Numbered from the stretch's first letter, positions 43,891 to 52,420 are shown. The stretch is 64,000 bases of DNA from CANMXU01 sp052030545 (GCF_052030545.1 NZ_JBPDIH010000001.1:434001-498000), one strand, 5' to 3'. Program-made: numbers and translations. Notes: generated from the letters alone by a model not told the origin.

Positions 43891-44056
43891 AAGCAGAATT
43901 CATGCTCCGTTCGAGTTTTATCTTGTTTGAAGTATATTTCTCCGTTCACCCTGAGCTTGTCGAAGGGTTATCGAAACGAGCATGGCGGTTTTCACCCATT
44001 CCCATCTCAGCGTTGAATATTGAATTTTTATCAGCAGTTACCGAATGACAGCCATG
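43891..44056. repeat. 166-bp direct repeat, copy 2
   Basis: Same boundaries and length as 43288-43453. Substitutions include ACGGCAGC to ATGGCGGT. The central REP-like motif is conserved (CCCTGAGCTTGTCGAAGGG). Confidence 0.85.
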
Positions 44057-44070
44057 TGCCGTTCCAATCT

Positions 44071-44157
44071 AAAGGGGTCGGTGACATCCTATTATTTTGG
44101 ACAAGGTTAGTTAATGAAACACAGCTAAGTTATTTTGCTTGTGTCACCGACCCCTTT
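44071..44157. repeat. REPIN-like inverted repeat element
   Basis: AAAGGGGTCGGTGACA at 44071-44086 is the exact complement of 44142-44157, 55 bp apart. Paired GGGGTC-type REP sequences like this are typical of elements mobilised by REP-associated tyrosine transposases. No transposase is in the window. Confidence 0.65.
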
Positions 44158-44213
44158 TAAGCGCTTGTCGAAGGGTTATTGAAACGATCTCTTTTAGTTT
44201 TTATAAAAATAGT

Positions 44214-44247
44214 TACCCTTCGACTGCTTCGCGCTCAGGGCGAACGG
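44214..44247 (-). repeat. REP-like motif, inverse copy
   Basis: ACCCTTCGACTGCTTCGCGC then TCAGGGCGAACGG: reverse-orientation version of the CGTTCGCCCTGAGCTTGTCG motif at 43340 and 43942. A partial direct copy (GCTTGTCGAAGGGTTAT) lies at 44164. Confidence 0.6.
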
Positions 44248-44351
44248 TTGTTTTTATTAATCAGTATTGAGTAATCATTTGGTCAGATTCACATGTTCTG
44301 AAAAACACTTTACTCAATATTACTTATGAAATAGGCCATTTAATTTCCTCT

Positions 44352-44380
44352 TTATCCATTTACTCAGCTAATCTTATAAT
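44352..44380 (+). promoter_or_regulatory. promoter of the first 131-residue paralogue
   Basis: TTATCC (44352-44357), 17-bp spacer, perfect TATAAT (44375-44380). The -10 context GCTAATCTTATAATATGA is closely matched ahead of the second paralogue (GCTAACCTTATAGTATGA near 46374-46391). Confidence 0.55.
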
Positions 44381-44412
44381 ATGATTGGAAAAATCGAATA
44401 GGAAACTGCGCT

Positions 44413-44808
44413 ATGGGGCCACATGGGCACATAGATTACACTTGGCAAGAAAACGTTTTAATTATTAAAACGTCGGGGCCTTTTAATATCGAAGGGGTTA
44501 AGCAATGTGCTGCTGAAATTGTTACTACGGTGGAAGAAAAAGCTTTTCCAAGTTGGTATCGTGTCGATATCCTAGACCATGAAGCTTTAGGTAGTCCTGA
44601 CGTGATGGCGATTATTGGTAAGTCACACTTATGGTCAAACGCGCTGCCAACATGTAAAAAAGCGGCGATATGTTGTGCTAATCATATTCAGTTAACGATG
44701 ATGAAGCGCTTTATTGCTCAAGAAAATCTCGCTACTGTGTGTTTTACTGAACAAACACACACCGATCAATTTATTGAGCAATGTCTTAATCCTACATCTT
44801 CATTTTGA
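44413..44808 (+). CDS. conserved hypothetical protein, STAS/SpoIIAA-like candidate (paralogue 1)
   Basis: 131 residues, beginning MGPHGHIDYTWQENVLIIKTS. Close paralogue of the protein at 46420-46815 (about half identical, ends and spacing the same). Alternating strands and helices (VLIIKTSGPFN, SWYRVDILD, LGSPDVMAIIGKS) suggest a SpoIIAA/STAS-like alpha/beta fold, which I cannot confirm. Four Cys cluster around residues 90-100. AGGA precedes the ATG by about 9 bp. Function unknown. Confidence 0.8.
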   Translation: MGPHGHIDYTWQENVLIIKTSGPFNIEGVKQCAAEIVTTVEEKAFPSWYRVDILDHEALGSPDVMAIIGKSHLWSNALPTCKKAAICCANHIQLTMMKRFIAQENLATVCFTEQTHTDQFIEQCLNPTSSF

Positions 44809-44829
44809 TAATGAAAGCAACACCGACTG

Positions 44830-46152
44830 TTAAAGCACCATCGCTGCAATCCAACCAAAAATAAGTAATGGAATATTAAAATGAATAAAAGTTGGTATCA
44901 CGCTGTCTTTAATATGATCGTGTTGGCCGTCGACATTTAAACCTGCTGTTGGACCAAGGGTTGAATCTGAGGCAGGTGAGCCAGCATCGCCAAGCGCAGC
45001 AGCAGTTCCTACTAGGGCAATAGTTGCGGCAATGGAAAAATCAAAGCTTAACGCTAATGGCACGTAAATAGTGGCAATAACCGGCACAGTGGAAAAAGAC
45101 GAGCCAATGCCCATGGTAATGATTAACCCAACAACCAGCATTAACATCGCAGCAAGGGCTTTGTTATCGCCAATTAAATCACCAATAGCAGTCACTAAGC
45201 TACTAACTTCACCCGTACTTTTAATCACTTCGGCAAAACCTGCGGCGGCGATCATAATAAAGCCAATGTTGGCCATCATTAAAACGCCTTGGTTAAATAA
45301 GTCTTGTCCTGATGTTTTTTTCAAAATACCTGAGAAGTTTAAAATAATAAAACCGCTTAGCGCGCCAAAGATCATCGAGCCTGTATAAAGTTGTACTGCC
45401 AGTGTTATGACAATGGCCGCTAAGGCGGTAAATATGCTTTTTTTGTCAATATTACTAACAAGCGCTGTTTGGCCTTCAACCGTTGTTTGTTGATACTCAC
45501 GTGGTTTACGGTAGCTAAAAAATACCGCAATAAATAATCCCGATAACATGCCAAGGGCTGGTAGTAACATTGCTTGTGGTATTTGCTTGCTAGTGGCTTC
45601 TAAGCCGTTGCTATTTAGCGCAGCAAGTAGTACATCGTTTAAGAAAATAGCGCCAAAGCCTACCGGTAAAATCATGTACGTGGTGACTAAACCGAAGGTG
45701 ATCAAACAAGCAATTAGGCGACGGTCGATGGTTAGGGCAGATATCGCTAATAATAATGGCGGTATCAGAATAGGAATAAAGGCAATATGAATCGGTAATA
45801 TATTTTGCGAGCTAACCGCCATGGCTAAAATGGCAAATAGCAGCCCAGAGCGAAGCCACTTAGTGTTTTCACTTGAAGGTGTTTTACCAAGTTTTTTGAT
45901 GATTGAGTTTGACACTAAAGTAGCAATGCCTGATTGTGATAAGGCCGCCGCAAATGCGCCTAACAAGGCGTAGCTTAGTGCTATTTGTGCACCTCCACCT
46001 AAACCATCGTTAAACGCACTAATAGTTTGTTCAAGTGCTAAGCCACCAAATAAGCCTGCAACAACAGAACTGATAGTTAATGCGATGACAACATTAACTC
46101 GAGCAAAACTTAGCAGTAGCATTAAGCAAACCGCAATAACAACAGCATTCAT
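44830..46152 (-). CDS. Na+/H+ antiporter family protein (NhaC/YuiF-type)
   Basis: 440 residues with about 11-12 helices. An N-terminal Na_H_antiport-type segment (ISAFNDGLGGGAQIALSYAL, about 46-65) and a later conserved GDAGSPASDSTLGPTAGLN (about 386-404) are typical of the putative antiporter/amino-acid transporter family that includes YuiF. Probable inner-membrane secondary transporter. The substrate (Na+ or an amino acid) is not determined by the sequence. It is convergent with the first paralogue (22-bp gap) and divergent from the second. Confidence 0.85.
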   Translation of the reverse strand: MNAVVIAVCLMLLLSFARVNVVIALTISSVVAGLFGGLALEQTISAFNDGLGGGAQIALSYALLGAFAAALSQSGIATLVSNSIIKKLGKTPSSENTKWLRSGLLFAILAMAVSSQNILPIHIAFIPILIPPLLLAISALTIDRRLIACLITFGLVTTYMILPVGFGAIFLNDVLLAALNSNGLEATSKQIPQAMLLPALGMLSGLFIAVFFSYRKPREYQQTTVEGQTALVSNIDKKSIFTALAAIVITLAVQLYTGSMIFGALSGFIILNFSGILKKTSGQDLFNQGVLMMANIGFIMIAAAGFAEVIKSTGEVSSLVTAIGDLIGDNKALAAMLMLVVGLIITMGIGSSFSTVPVIATIYVPLALSFDFSIAATIALVGTAAALGDAGSPASDSTLGPTAGLNVDGQHDHIKDSVIPTFIHFNIPLLIFGWIAAMVL

Positions 46153-46419
46153 GGAGTTTTAGCCGAAAATATTAATTAAAGAGTTATTGGTTATTTTTGA
46201 CTGTGTTTACGATGGTTGTCTAGCCTAATTAACGTATTTAACAAACTAGCGCGAAGGGGTTACTTGAACCATACAGCTTTGTAACAAAGTACGGCGGTTG
46301 TTATTTTTAGCGTTAAATCTAACGGAGTGTTTAGATAAAGTCGCTATTCGATTTTATTTATGTATTTTAGTCGGCTAACCTTATAGTATGAAAGGTAAAG
46401 TAGTCTAGGAGTATGTAAT

Positions 46420-46815
46420 ATGGGGCCACATGGTCATATTGATTACACTTGGCAAGGTAATGTATTAGTTGTAAAAACCTCAGGACCTTTTAACCTAGAA
46501 GGGGTAGAAATTAGTGCGGCACAAATTGTGACTACCGTACAAGACAAAGCATTCTCTTCTTGGTACCGCGTTGATTTTCTTGATGCAGATACTTTAGGCA
46601 GTCCGGCGGTTATGAATGTTATTGGTAAGTCTTATTTATGGTCAGGTTCACACCCAAACTGCAAGCAAATTGCTGTTTGCTGCCACAATAGTTTACAGTT
46701 CGATATGATGAAACGCTTCGTTGCAAAAAGCCAATTACCCTTGTTGGTATTTTCAGACCCTGAAGAAACGGATCAATTTATCAAACAATGCTCTGAAGAA
46801 AATTTTGCAGGTTAG
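46420..46815 (+). CDS. conserved hypothetical protein, STAS/SpoIIAA-like candidate (paralogue 2)
   Basis: 131 residues (MGPHGHIDYTWQGNVLVVKTS), paralogous to 44413-44808 with the same start context, AGGAG about 9 bp upstream and a similar -10 region. The core (KTSGPFNLEGVE, SSWYRVDFLDADTLGSP, MMKRFVAKSQLP) is conserved, whereas the C-terminus diverges. The pair brackets the antiporter gene, so the locus probably arose by duplication with an insertion. Function unknown. Confidence 0.82.
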   Translation: MGPHGHIDYTWQGNVLVVKTSGPFNLEGVEISAAQIVTTVQDKAFSSWYRVDFLDADTLGSPAVMNVIGKSYLWSGSHPNCKQIAVCCHNSLQFDMMKRFVAKSQLPLLVFSDPEETDQFIKQCSEENFAG

Positions 46816-46823
46816 TTCAAACC

Positions 46824-47327
46824 TTAATTTGCATCTATATTAAAATACATTGAACTCGCTCTAGCAATTCGCTCTAACATTTCTTCGTCGCTTTTTAACC
46901 ACTTTGTTTGTTTCTCAACGCTCTCGCAACAAATCACGCCCACAGGTGAGAAGTCTTTATGCAGAATATAATCGAGTAATGAGTAAATATTCAGTGGTGT
47001 GAAATAATCTTGAGTGAAGCATGCTGTCGCTGGATGGTTTCTAGCATCTGGCGCATTAATCACGTCGTATTTGATTATTTCTTCAAAGTAGGGGCCAAAA
47101 TGACTTTTCATAATTTCTTGGCCCGCGCTAAATTCGCCTTTTAATGCATCAAAGCACATTACGCAGGTGATTTTTGTTTTTGCGTGATCAAAGCGCCATA
47201 GGCTGACTCTGTCAGCGCCTTCAATAATTTGACTGGTAAACTGGCAAATAAAAGTGAGTTTGTCGTTAATCTCTATACTCGGGTTAGTGAGTGTCGAGGT
47301 TAGTTTGATAAAAGGTTCCACTAACAT
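46824..47327 (-). CDS. stand-alone GAF-domain protein
   Basis: 167 residues that form a single GAF-type sensory domain (RVSLWRFDHAKTKITCVMCF, then a C-terminal VGVICCESVEK...W segment). No output domain is attached. GAF domains usually regulate GGDEF, kinase or phosphatase modules, so it could be a soluble ligand sensor acting in trans. Three Cys in conserved strands might make it redox-responsive, which is inference. Convergent with paralogue 2, 9 bp apart. Confidence 0.72.
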   Translation of the reverse strand: MLVEPFIKLTSTLTNPSIEINDKLTFICQFTSQIIEGADRVSLWRFDHAKTKITCVMCFDALKGEFSAGQEIMKSHFGPYFEEIIKYDVINAPDARNHPATACFTQDYFTPLNIYSLLDYILHKDFSPVGVICCESVEKQTKWLKSDEEMLERIARASSMYFNIDAN

Positions 47328-47399
47328 TTACTCCTTAGCACAACTTCACTATTTATTATTTTAGCCAACGACGGTTAAATCTTCCATATTTGCTAACGA

Positions 47400-48035
47400 T
47401 TACTCTGGCCTTTGCTTGGTAAAAGGCAATGTGATACCTGAGTATTCACTAGCGCCTAATCTTGCAAGCGGTTTAACTTGGTCAGCGAGTACCTTAATTC
47501 GTTGTTCATTCACTTGGGTAACTTTAGGGTTTATATACAGTTTTTTCACTTCTAAAAAAATTAATGTTTGCGGCGCGTTACCAATTTCTTTAGTTTCGTA
47601 AAGTTCACAACCATAAGCGATATCGCATTGGGCTAGCCTCGGCAGTGCAAAGCCTTCAAATGGAACCGTTGTCAGCTGTTTGTCATCAATTTCGTTAAGT
47701 TCTGATTCTTTGTGTGCGAGGGTTGCTGCAGTTTGTGTCACTACGTCTGCTTGGGATGCATTGGCAATATGTATTACCATTTTTTTGTTTTTTAAGACAT
47801 TAACTAAAGTGTCTTTGAAATCACCATTTGGCTTTTTTCCAACCGATATCATCAGCAATGCCGGCTCACTTGAAACCGCACAAAAATATGAAAAGGGCGC
47901 TAAATTCAAATTTTCTGGCTGACAGTTTTCTTCATTTGATTGCGTAAGTGCCCAAGCAATTGGGCGAGGAATAACCGTTTGCGTCATTAAATGGTAACGC
48001 TGGTTGGCAGAGTATTGTGAAAAATCGATGATCAT
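47400..48035 (-). CDS. flavin reductase-like/FMN-binding split-barrel protein
   Basis: 211 residues with the split-barrel flavin reductase signature: TVIPRPIAWALT, NLAPFSYFCAVSSEPALLMIS and KDTLVNVLKNKKMVIHI. It probably binds FMN and may use it for reduction of a flavin or small molecule. Members are often annotated only generically. It is 73 bp upstream, in the same direction, of the GAF gene, so the two could be cotranscribed. Confidence 0.85.
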   Translation of the reverse strand: MIIDFSQYSANQRYHLMTQTVIPRPIAWALTQSNEENCQPENLNLAPFSYFCAVSSEPALLMISVGKKPNGDFKDTLVNVLKNKKMVIHIANASQADVVTQTAATLAHKESELNEIDDKQLTTVPFEGFALPRLAQCDIAYGCELYETKEIGNAPQTLIFLEVKKLYINPKVTQVNEQRIKVLADQVKPLARLGASEYSGITLPFTKQRPE

Positions 48036-48402
48036 GACGTTGTCGTTAATAAATGCTGAAAAGTGGATAAATTTATTATCAGCTTTTTTTAATAGTTTGT
48101 TAACGTGTTTTGTTTTTTAATATTGTTTTTGTTGAAAATTTTGCTGCTTGGCTGATGATATCGTTTAAATATCAAAAAACAATTCAGCTGCCGTTACATT
48201 GTTGTTACGAAGCTAATTAAAAGTTACGAATGATTACTTTTTTCTTTAACAAAAGTGCAGTTTGTGTGAAAATGTCCATTCATTCATGAGCTTATCATTA
48301 TTTTGGATTGTATAAGTTTATTTAGCTAAGGAAGGTATAGTGAATGAGTTTGCTGCTTATTGTGTGCCTTCTTTTAATTGCGTAATTTAAAAAGGACATG
48401 CA
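48036..48402. other. 367-bp gene-free region before the lipoprotein gene
   Basis: Strongly AT-rich. It contains the upstream regions of the divergent flavin-reductase and lipoprotein genes. No confident promoter, repeat or RNA was found. Confidence 0.6.
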
Positions 48403-50340
48403 ATGACATACAAAAAAGTCTTACTAGGAGCGTTTTCACTGGCAATGTTAGGTGGCTGCTTAGAAGTAGAAGACAACAATGATCAACAAATTGATATCGT
48501 TATCCCTGAAAACAAAGTTTCAATTCAAGGCTTAGTGGTAGACGCATACGACTATCAAGCGATATCTAGCGCACAAATTTCCATTTTATCAGGTTCAACA
48601 ACCTATGCCGATAAAGTCTCTGCGGCCAACGGAGAATTTTTAGTCGCAGACTTACCTGCTGACTCAGATATCGAAGTTATTATATCGAGTGACAACGAAG
48701 AGTTTATGACTCGCGTTTTCTATTTAAATACCGGCAATTCAACATCAGGTACGGCGCACAATGACTTAGGCAAGTTTATGGTGTCGGAGCCGCATCAAGT
48801 ACAAATTTCTATTCTAGATAGTCAAGACAGCTCACCGATTGAAAATTTAGAATTCGTTAGTTATTCACATTCAGGGAATGGCTCAACGATTGATAACTAT
48901 AGACATACCTCAACTTATGATGCTGTAAATGCCAGTTATACGTTAGTTATTCCAAAGTATTTAAATACGTCTGCACTTGCCAATGTTGATTTAGACCGCG
49001 ATGGCAAAGCCGACTATAAACCTGAGTCTAGTGGTTCATATTATAGTACTAATTTATTTTTGGACGATCTAAACCAAAAAGATGAAGTTACCCTTTATCT
49101 TGAAGAAGTTATTGACCCTGAGGTTGTCGAAGTCGAGTATCGTATTTCTGTAATCGATGAGTCTACACAATCACTACTTGGAGCTGATTTTTACATTACA
49201 AGTGATAAACGAGATGAAGTTGTATCCGTATACGATTCCGAATCAGAGCAATATGTTATCAATGCTGATTTTTCAGGTGATTTGGTCATTGATATGCCAT
49301 CTTTTTCTTTAGATGACGCACATTACCAAAGTGCTTCATTTAATATCTCAACTAATTATACAGGTGATTTGGATATCCGCACGTCAGGTACAAGTAGTAA
49401 TTGCTGCTATACAATCCCAAACTCAAATACTGTTGAGTTAGTGTTGGTGGTTAGAGAGTTAACTGCAAGTTCTGACTTAGAAGTAGTAGCAAAGACGGAA
49501 GAGTTTTCATATGGCGTTACTGATTTCAACGTTTTTTATTCTCAAGCAGTAACGGTAGATACAGAAAATGTTGCATTGACAAGTATTCGCGGCTTCACTG
49601 TTACTAAAGGTAATGACAGTGCTGACGATCTAATATTGCCAGGAGTTACATCAATAACAAGAGGTCTAACCATACCAACAACAATTAGTATGTCGTTAAA
49701 TGATACTAAACTTACGGTAAGCCCAAATTCTGGCTTAGAAAATGGTGAACAATATACTTATATGGTTGGTGATTTAACGGTTAATACCACTAGTGAAGTT
49801 GAAGACCTTTATGATGATAATGCTTCATTTACGTATATTGATGAACAACAAACTTTTGATATCAATAATGTTAAATTAGATAATAATAACTATACCACTA
49901 ATGGTTTAACTATTACGCCACTAAATACTGCTAATGAAGTAACGGTAGTGAGCGACTCTAATAGAAGTGTATATTTATACTTGCCGGCAAGTATAAATAG
50001 CTTGAAAAATTTCACTTTGCGTAAATCTATCGTTGTTGAAGATAATGTGCAAACATCTGATAATCGACATTACGTTCTCGTCGAAGATAATGATGTAAGA
50101 GTATATCGAGTTGGGGTATTGACGCTTGCTGATAATGAAACTGTTTTAAGGGATAGTCTTTACACTGATGTTGTGCTTGGTACAGCTCAAAGCGACGCTC
50201 AACTACTTTATCGTACAGGTGTTTCAGAATATATGTCAGACAATACTTCAGCTAACGTTAATAGCATTAGCTTCGAATATGCTTATGAAACAAAAGCAGG
50301 TGAAGTTTCTACAGGAACAATTACCTTACCAGTTCAGTAA
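48403..50340 (+). CDS. large hypothetical lipoprotein with Ig-like domains
   Basis: 645 residues. A type II signal peptide ends in LGGC (Cys at about 19), followed by an acidic Asp/Asn/Glu linker. A carboxypeptidase-regulatory-like beta domain (about 42-120, VSIQGLVVDAYDYQAISSAQI) comes next, then further beta-rich repeats. A segment near 350-490 resembles Big_5/SbsA-type Ig domains (FNVFYSQAVTV, SGLENGEQYTYMV). It is probably surface-exposed or periplasm-anchored. Low GC and Ser/Asp/Thr-rich composition fit an adhesin or matrix-type role, which is inferred. Single gene with its own terminator. Confidence 0.75.
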   Translation: MTYKKVLLGAFSLAMLGGCLEVEDNNDQQIDIVIPENKVSIQGLVVDAYDYQAISSAQISILSGSTTYADKVSAANGEFLVADLPADSDIEVIISSDNEEFMTRVFYLNTGNSTSGTAHNDLGKFMVSEPHQVQISILDSQDSSPIENLEFVSYSHSGNGSTIDNYRHTSTYDAVNASYTLVIPKYLNTSALANVDLDRDGKADYKPESSGSYYSTNLFLDDLNQKDEVTLYLEEVIDPEVVEVEYRISVIDESTQSLLGADFYITSDKRDEVVSVYDSESEQYVINADFSGDLVIDMPSFSLDDAHYQSASFNISTNYTGDLDIRTSGTSSNCCYTIPNSNTVELVLVVRELTASSDLEVVAKTEEFSYGVTDFNVFYSQAVTVDTENVALTSIRGFTVTKGNDSADDLILPGVTSITRGLTIPTTISMSLNDTKLTVSPNSGLENGEQYTYMVGDLTVNTTSEVEDLYDDNASFTYIDEQQTFDINNVKLDNNNYTTNGLTITPLNTANEVTVVSDSNRSVYLYLPASINSLKNFTLRKSIVVEDNVQTSDNRHYVLVEDNDVRVYRVGVLTLADNETVLRDSLYTDVVLGTAQSDAQLLYRTGVSEYMSDNTSANVNSISFEYAYETKAGEVSTGTITLPVQ

Positions 50341-50367
50341 TCGTTCAAATTCATTTCGCTTATAATT

Positions 50368-50396
50368 AAACAGCTACTATTTCAGTAGCTGTTTTT
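50368..50396 (+). terminator. intrinsic terminator of the lipoprotein gene
   Basis: AAACAGCTACT / AGTAGCTGTTT stem followed by further T, 28 bp after the stop. Confidence 0.85.
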
Positions 50397-50528
50397 TTAT
50401 TGCTATTTTAACACTCAATGCACCATGTGGCGCTGTGCTAGGTTTTATTTTGCCAACACTTATTTTAGCTATTTAGTCCTACCTATAAACGCTCTATAAT
50501 AAGCAAAATTTTTCAGAGAAAATAAATT

Positions 50529-50789
50529 ATGAATCCAATTATTCAATTATTACAAGACGCGAATATTAGCGACGAGCAAACCAAGGCTATTTTTCAAGAG
50601 CTAACAGAAAACCCATTAATGGCAATGAATACCATTGGTCAACTGGGTTTGCCTCCGGAAAAGCTACAAGCGGTAATGATGCAGGTTATGACTAACCCAA
50701 CATTAATTAAAGAGGCAGTTGAGTCTTTAGGTTTAGACTTTACTGCGGTAGAGCAGGCTAAAGCAGAGTTAGATAAAAGTAAAACTTAA
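50529..50789 (+). CDS. DUF2999-family small protein
   Basis: 86 residues, soluble and helical (MNPIIQLLQDANISDEQTKAIFQ, LGLPPEKLQAVMMQVMTNPTL). It matches my memory of the DUF2999 family of marine gammaproteobacteria in length and pattern. No function is known. AGAGAAA precedes the ATG. Confidence 0.75.
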   Translation: MNPIIQLLQDANISDEQTKAIFQELTENPLMAMNTIGQLGLPPEKLQAVMMQVMTNPTLIKEAVESLGLDFTAVEQAKAELDKSKT

Positions 50790-50919
50790 CGGCTTGGCAG
50801 TCCGTTTAAGGGCAAGTATTTAGCGCATTATTTTCGTCATGGTATTGTCATTTTTCATTCAACAAATAGTCATAAAAGTACATTAAATTGAGTGCAAACA
50901 TCAATTTGGGTATTTACTT

Positions 50920-51096
50920 ATGCAAGATACAAACTGGGAAAAAGAACTGGAATTTGATGAGCTTGACGAGCAGTCATTCAATGCAAAAAAAAGAAATGCT
51001 AAACAACGCAAACGCAAGTGGCGTGAAATAGAAGCATTTAAAGAACAGCAACGTATCCATAAAGAAATGGAATTGTACGATAGCTATTCATACTAG
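50920..51096 (+). CDS. DUF3545-family small basic protein
   Basis: 58 residues from ATG 50920 to TAG 51094-51096. An acidic N-terminus (KELEFDELDE) is followed by a Lys/Arg stretch and KRKWREIEAFKEQQRIHKEM, the conserved core of DUF3545 proteins in Vibrio, Shewanella and relatives. Probably a nucleic-acid or ribosome-associated helix by charge, but the role is unknown. Short and easily missed. Confidence 0.7.
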   Translation: MQDTNWEKELEFDELDEQSFNAKKRNAKQRKRKWREIEAFKEQQRIHKEMELYDSYSY

Positions 51097-51270
51097 CGGG
51101 TATTGAGCTTTGTGGTATCAGCATAGTGCTATCAACCTAGTCGGATGGGTTTTGTGAAAAGACAAAACCATATTGAGCGTGCTATAACATTGTCGAGCTA
51201 GTGGGCAATGTAAAATGCCACAACCAAGATCAAAACGCTCTAACAAGTCCGATTAAATTAACGTAAAAGA

Positions 51271-51320
51271 GCATGACGATTTTGATAGGTTATCACCTGA
51301 TAAAATCGTCATGCTTTTTT
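51271..51320. terminator. strong hairpin terminator, bidirectional
   Basis: GCATGACGATTTT (51271-51283) pairs perfectly with 51302-51314, with an inner AGGT/ACCT stem. TTTTTT follows on the plus strand and an A-rich stretch gives T on the minus strand. It serves the GST gene (-) and the upstream small genes (+). Confidence 0.85.
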
Positions 51321-51356
51321 CATTTTTTACGAACTATCTGCCCAAAATGGCTATAA

Positions 51357-51956
51357 TTAATTTTTCATAGCAACAAAGTTGTCTTGCTCGCTAATATCTT
51401 TTATCCAACGAGATATTGCCGGGTAGTCTGATAAATCAAAGCCTCCCTCAAACGCAACATGAGTATAAGCAAATAGTGATATATCGGCCGTGCTAAGTTC
51501 ATCACCAATTAAAAACTTAGTCTGTTGTAGTTGCTTCTCCATCACGCTTAGTGCTTTATGGCCACCGGCTTGTTTAGCCTGATATTCAGATTCGCGTTCA
51601 AGCGGACGTTTTAAATACTTAGCGATAAAGCGAGCGACCGCAATATAAGGTTCATGGCTATATTGTTCGAAAAATTGCCATTGTTGAATTTTAGCTTGAA
51701 TAAATGGATCAGCTGGCAGTAGGGGAGATTGATACGCTAAGAAGTTAATGATGGCGTTAGACTCGCTAATGCAGCGACCATCTTCTAGAACTAACAAAGG
51801 TATTTTACCGTTAGGGTTTTTTGCTAAAAACTCAGTAGTTTGAGTATCACCTTGTAAAATATCAACGTCATGCCATTGGTAATCTATTGATAAAAGAGCA
51901 CAAACGAGTTGAATTTTATAGCAATTACCTGATTGTTTATCGCCATATATTTCCAT
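51357..51956 (-). CDS. glutathione S-transferase family protein
   Basis: 199 residues. An N-terminal thioredoxin-like domain (about 1-78) has the glutathione-binding NPNGKIPLLVLEDG and ISESNAIINFL segments. The all-helical C-terminal domain includes the N-capping LIGDELSTADISLFAYTHVA. Start MEIYGDKQSGNCYKIQ. Likely cytosolic conjugation or detoxification. The substrate is not predictable. Confidence 0.92.
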   Translation of the reverse strand: MEIYGDKQSGNCYKIQLVCALLSIDYQWHDVDILQGDTQTTEFLAKNPNGKIPLLVLEDGRCISESNAIINFLAYQSPLLPADPFIQAKIQQWQFFEQYSHEPYIAVARFIAKYLKRPLERESEYQAKQAGGHKALSVMEKQLQQTKFLIGDELSTADISLFAYTHVAFEGGFDLSDYPAISRWIKDISEQDNFVAMKN

Positions 51957-52019
51957 AAAACCTCCTGTTTATTGATAGTTTTCACAATGTTATTTGTAAG
52001 CACTATATGAAAATGGAGG

Positions 52020-52406
52020 TTAAAAAGAAATAGGTTTACGTTTCGGTTTTTGTGATGTTGCTGGCGCAGAGATCTCTTGAGCTGCTTTCTGGTGTGTTTT
52101 TTTAGAAGAGGAATTTTTTTTATTAGACGCTTTTGTTTGTTTTGGTGATTGTTTGGGGGAGCGAGCTTTCGCTGGCAAAAAGTTATCATTCAATACGACT
52201 TGAATGATTTCACCATTAAATTCAACAATGTCGTGCTCGACTACTTTTTTGCGCTTTTGAAATTCAACTTCACCATTTAGCAACACATAACCTTCGCTGA
52301 TCACTATTTTTGCTTCGCCGCCGCCGCCAACTAAATTGGCAATTTTGAGTAATTTGCACAATTCAACTGGCTGCTGGTCTATTTCAACTAAAGTATATTC
52401 GTTCAT
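52020..52406 (-). CDS. S4-domain RNA-binding protein (YbcJ-like) with basic tail
   Basis: 128 residues. The first 72 form a YbcJ-type S4 RNA-binding domain (PVELCKLLKIANLVGGGGEAKIVISEG, VLLNGEVEFQKRKKV). Residues about 75-128 are an unstructured Lys/Ser/Pro/Gln-rich tail that ordinary YbcJ lacks, likely adding non-specific RNA affinity. It lies between the pilin-like gene and the GST gene. Confidence 0.85.
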   Translation of the reverse strand: MNEYTLVEIDQQPVELCKLLKIANLVGGGGEAKIVISEGYVLLNGEVEFQKRKKVVEHDIVEFNGEIIQVVLNDNFLPAKARSPKQSPKQTKASNKKNSSSKKTHQKAAQEISAPATSQKPKRKPISF

Positions 52407-52420
52407 TAATTTTATCTTGG

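Larger units (their letters stand above)
42943..44412. repeat. 1.4-kb repeat-rich intergenic block without genes
   Basis: Contains three related GC-rich hairpin elements, a 370-bp composite unit present twice, several short REP-like motifs and a 16-bp inverted-repeat element (each listed separately). Frames such as 43073-43402, 43516-43779 and 43822-44016 run through the repeats and encode low-quality, proline/serine-rich translations, so I do not call them genes. Confidence 0.75.

Noticed and set aside
43073..44016. Several 60-110 residue frames on both strands
   Set aside because: They lie in hairpin and direct repeats, lack ribosome sites and show no protein-like composition.
51884..52189. 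101-residue minus-strand frame overlapping the GST and S4 genes
   Set aside because: Shares bases with two well-supported genes in another frame and has a low-complexity Lys/Gln/His translation.
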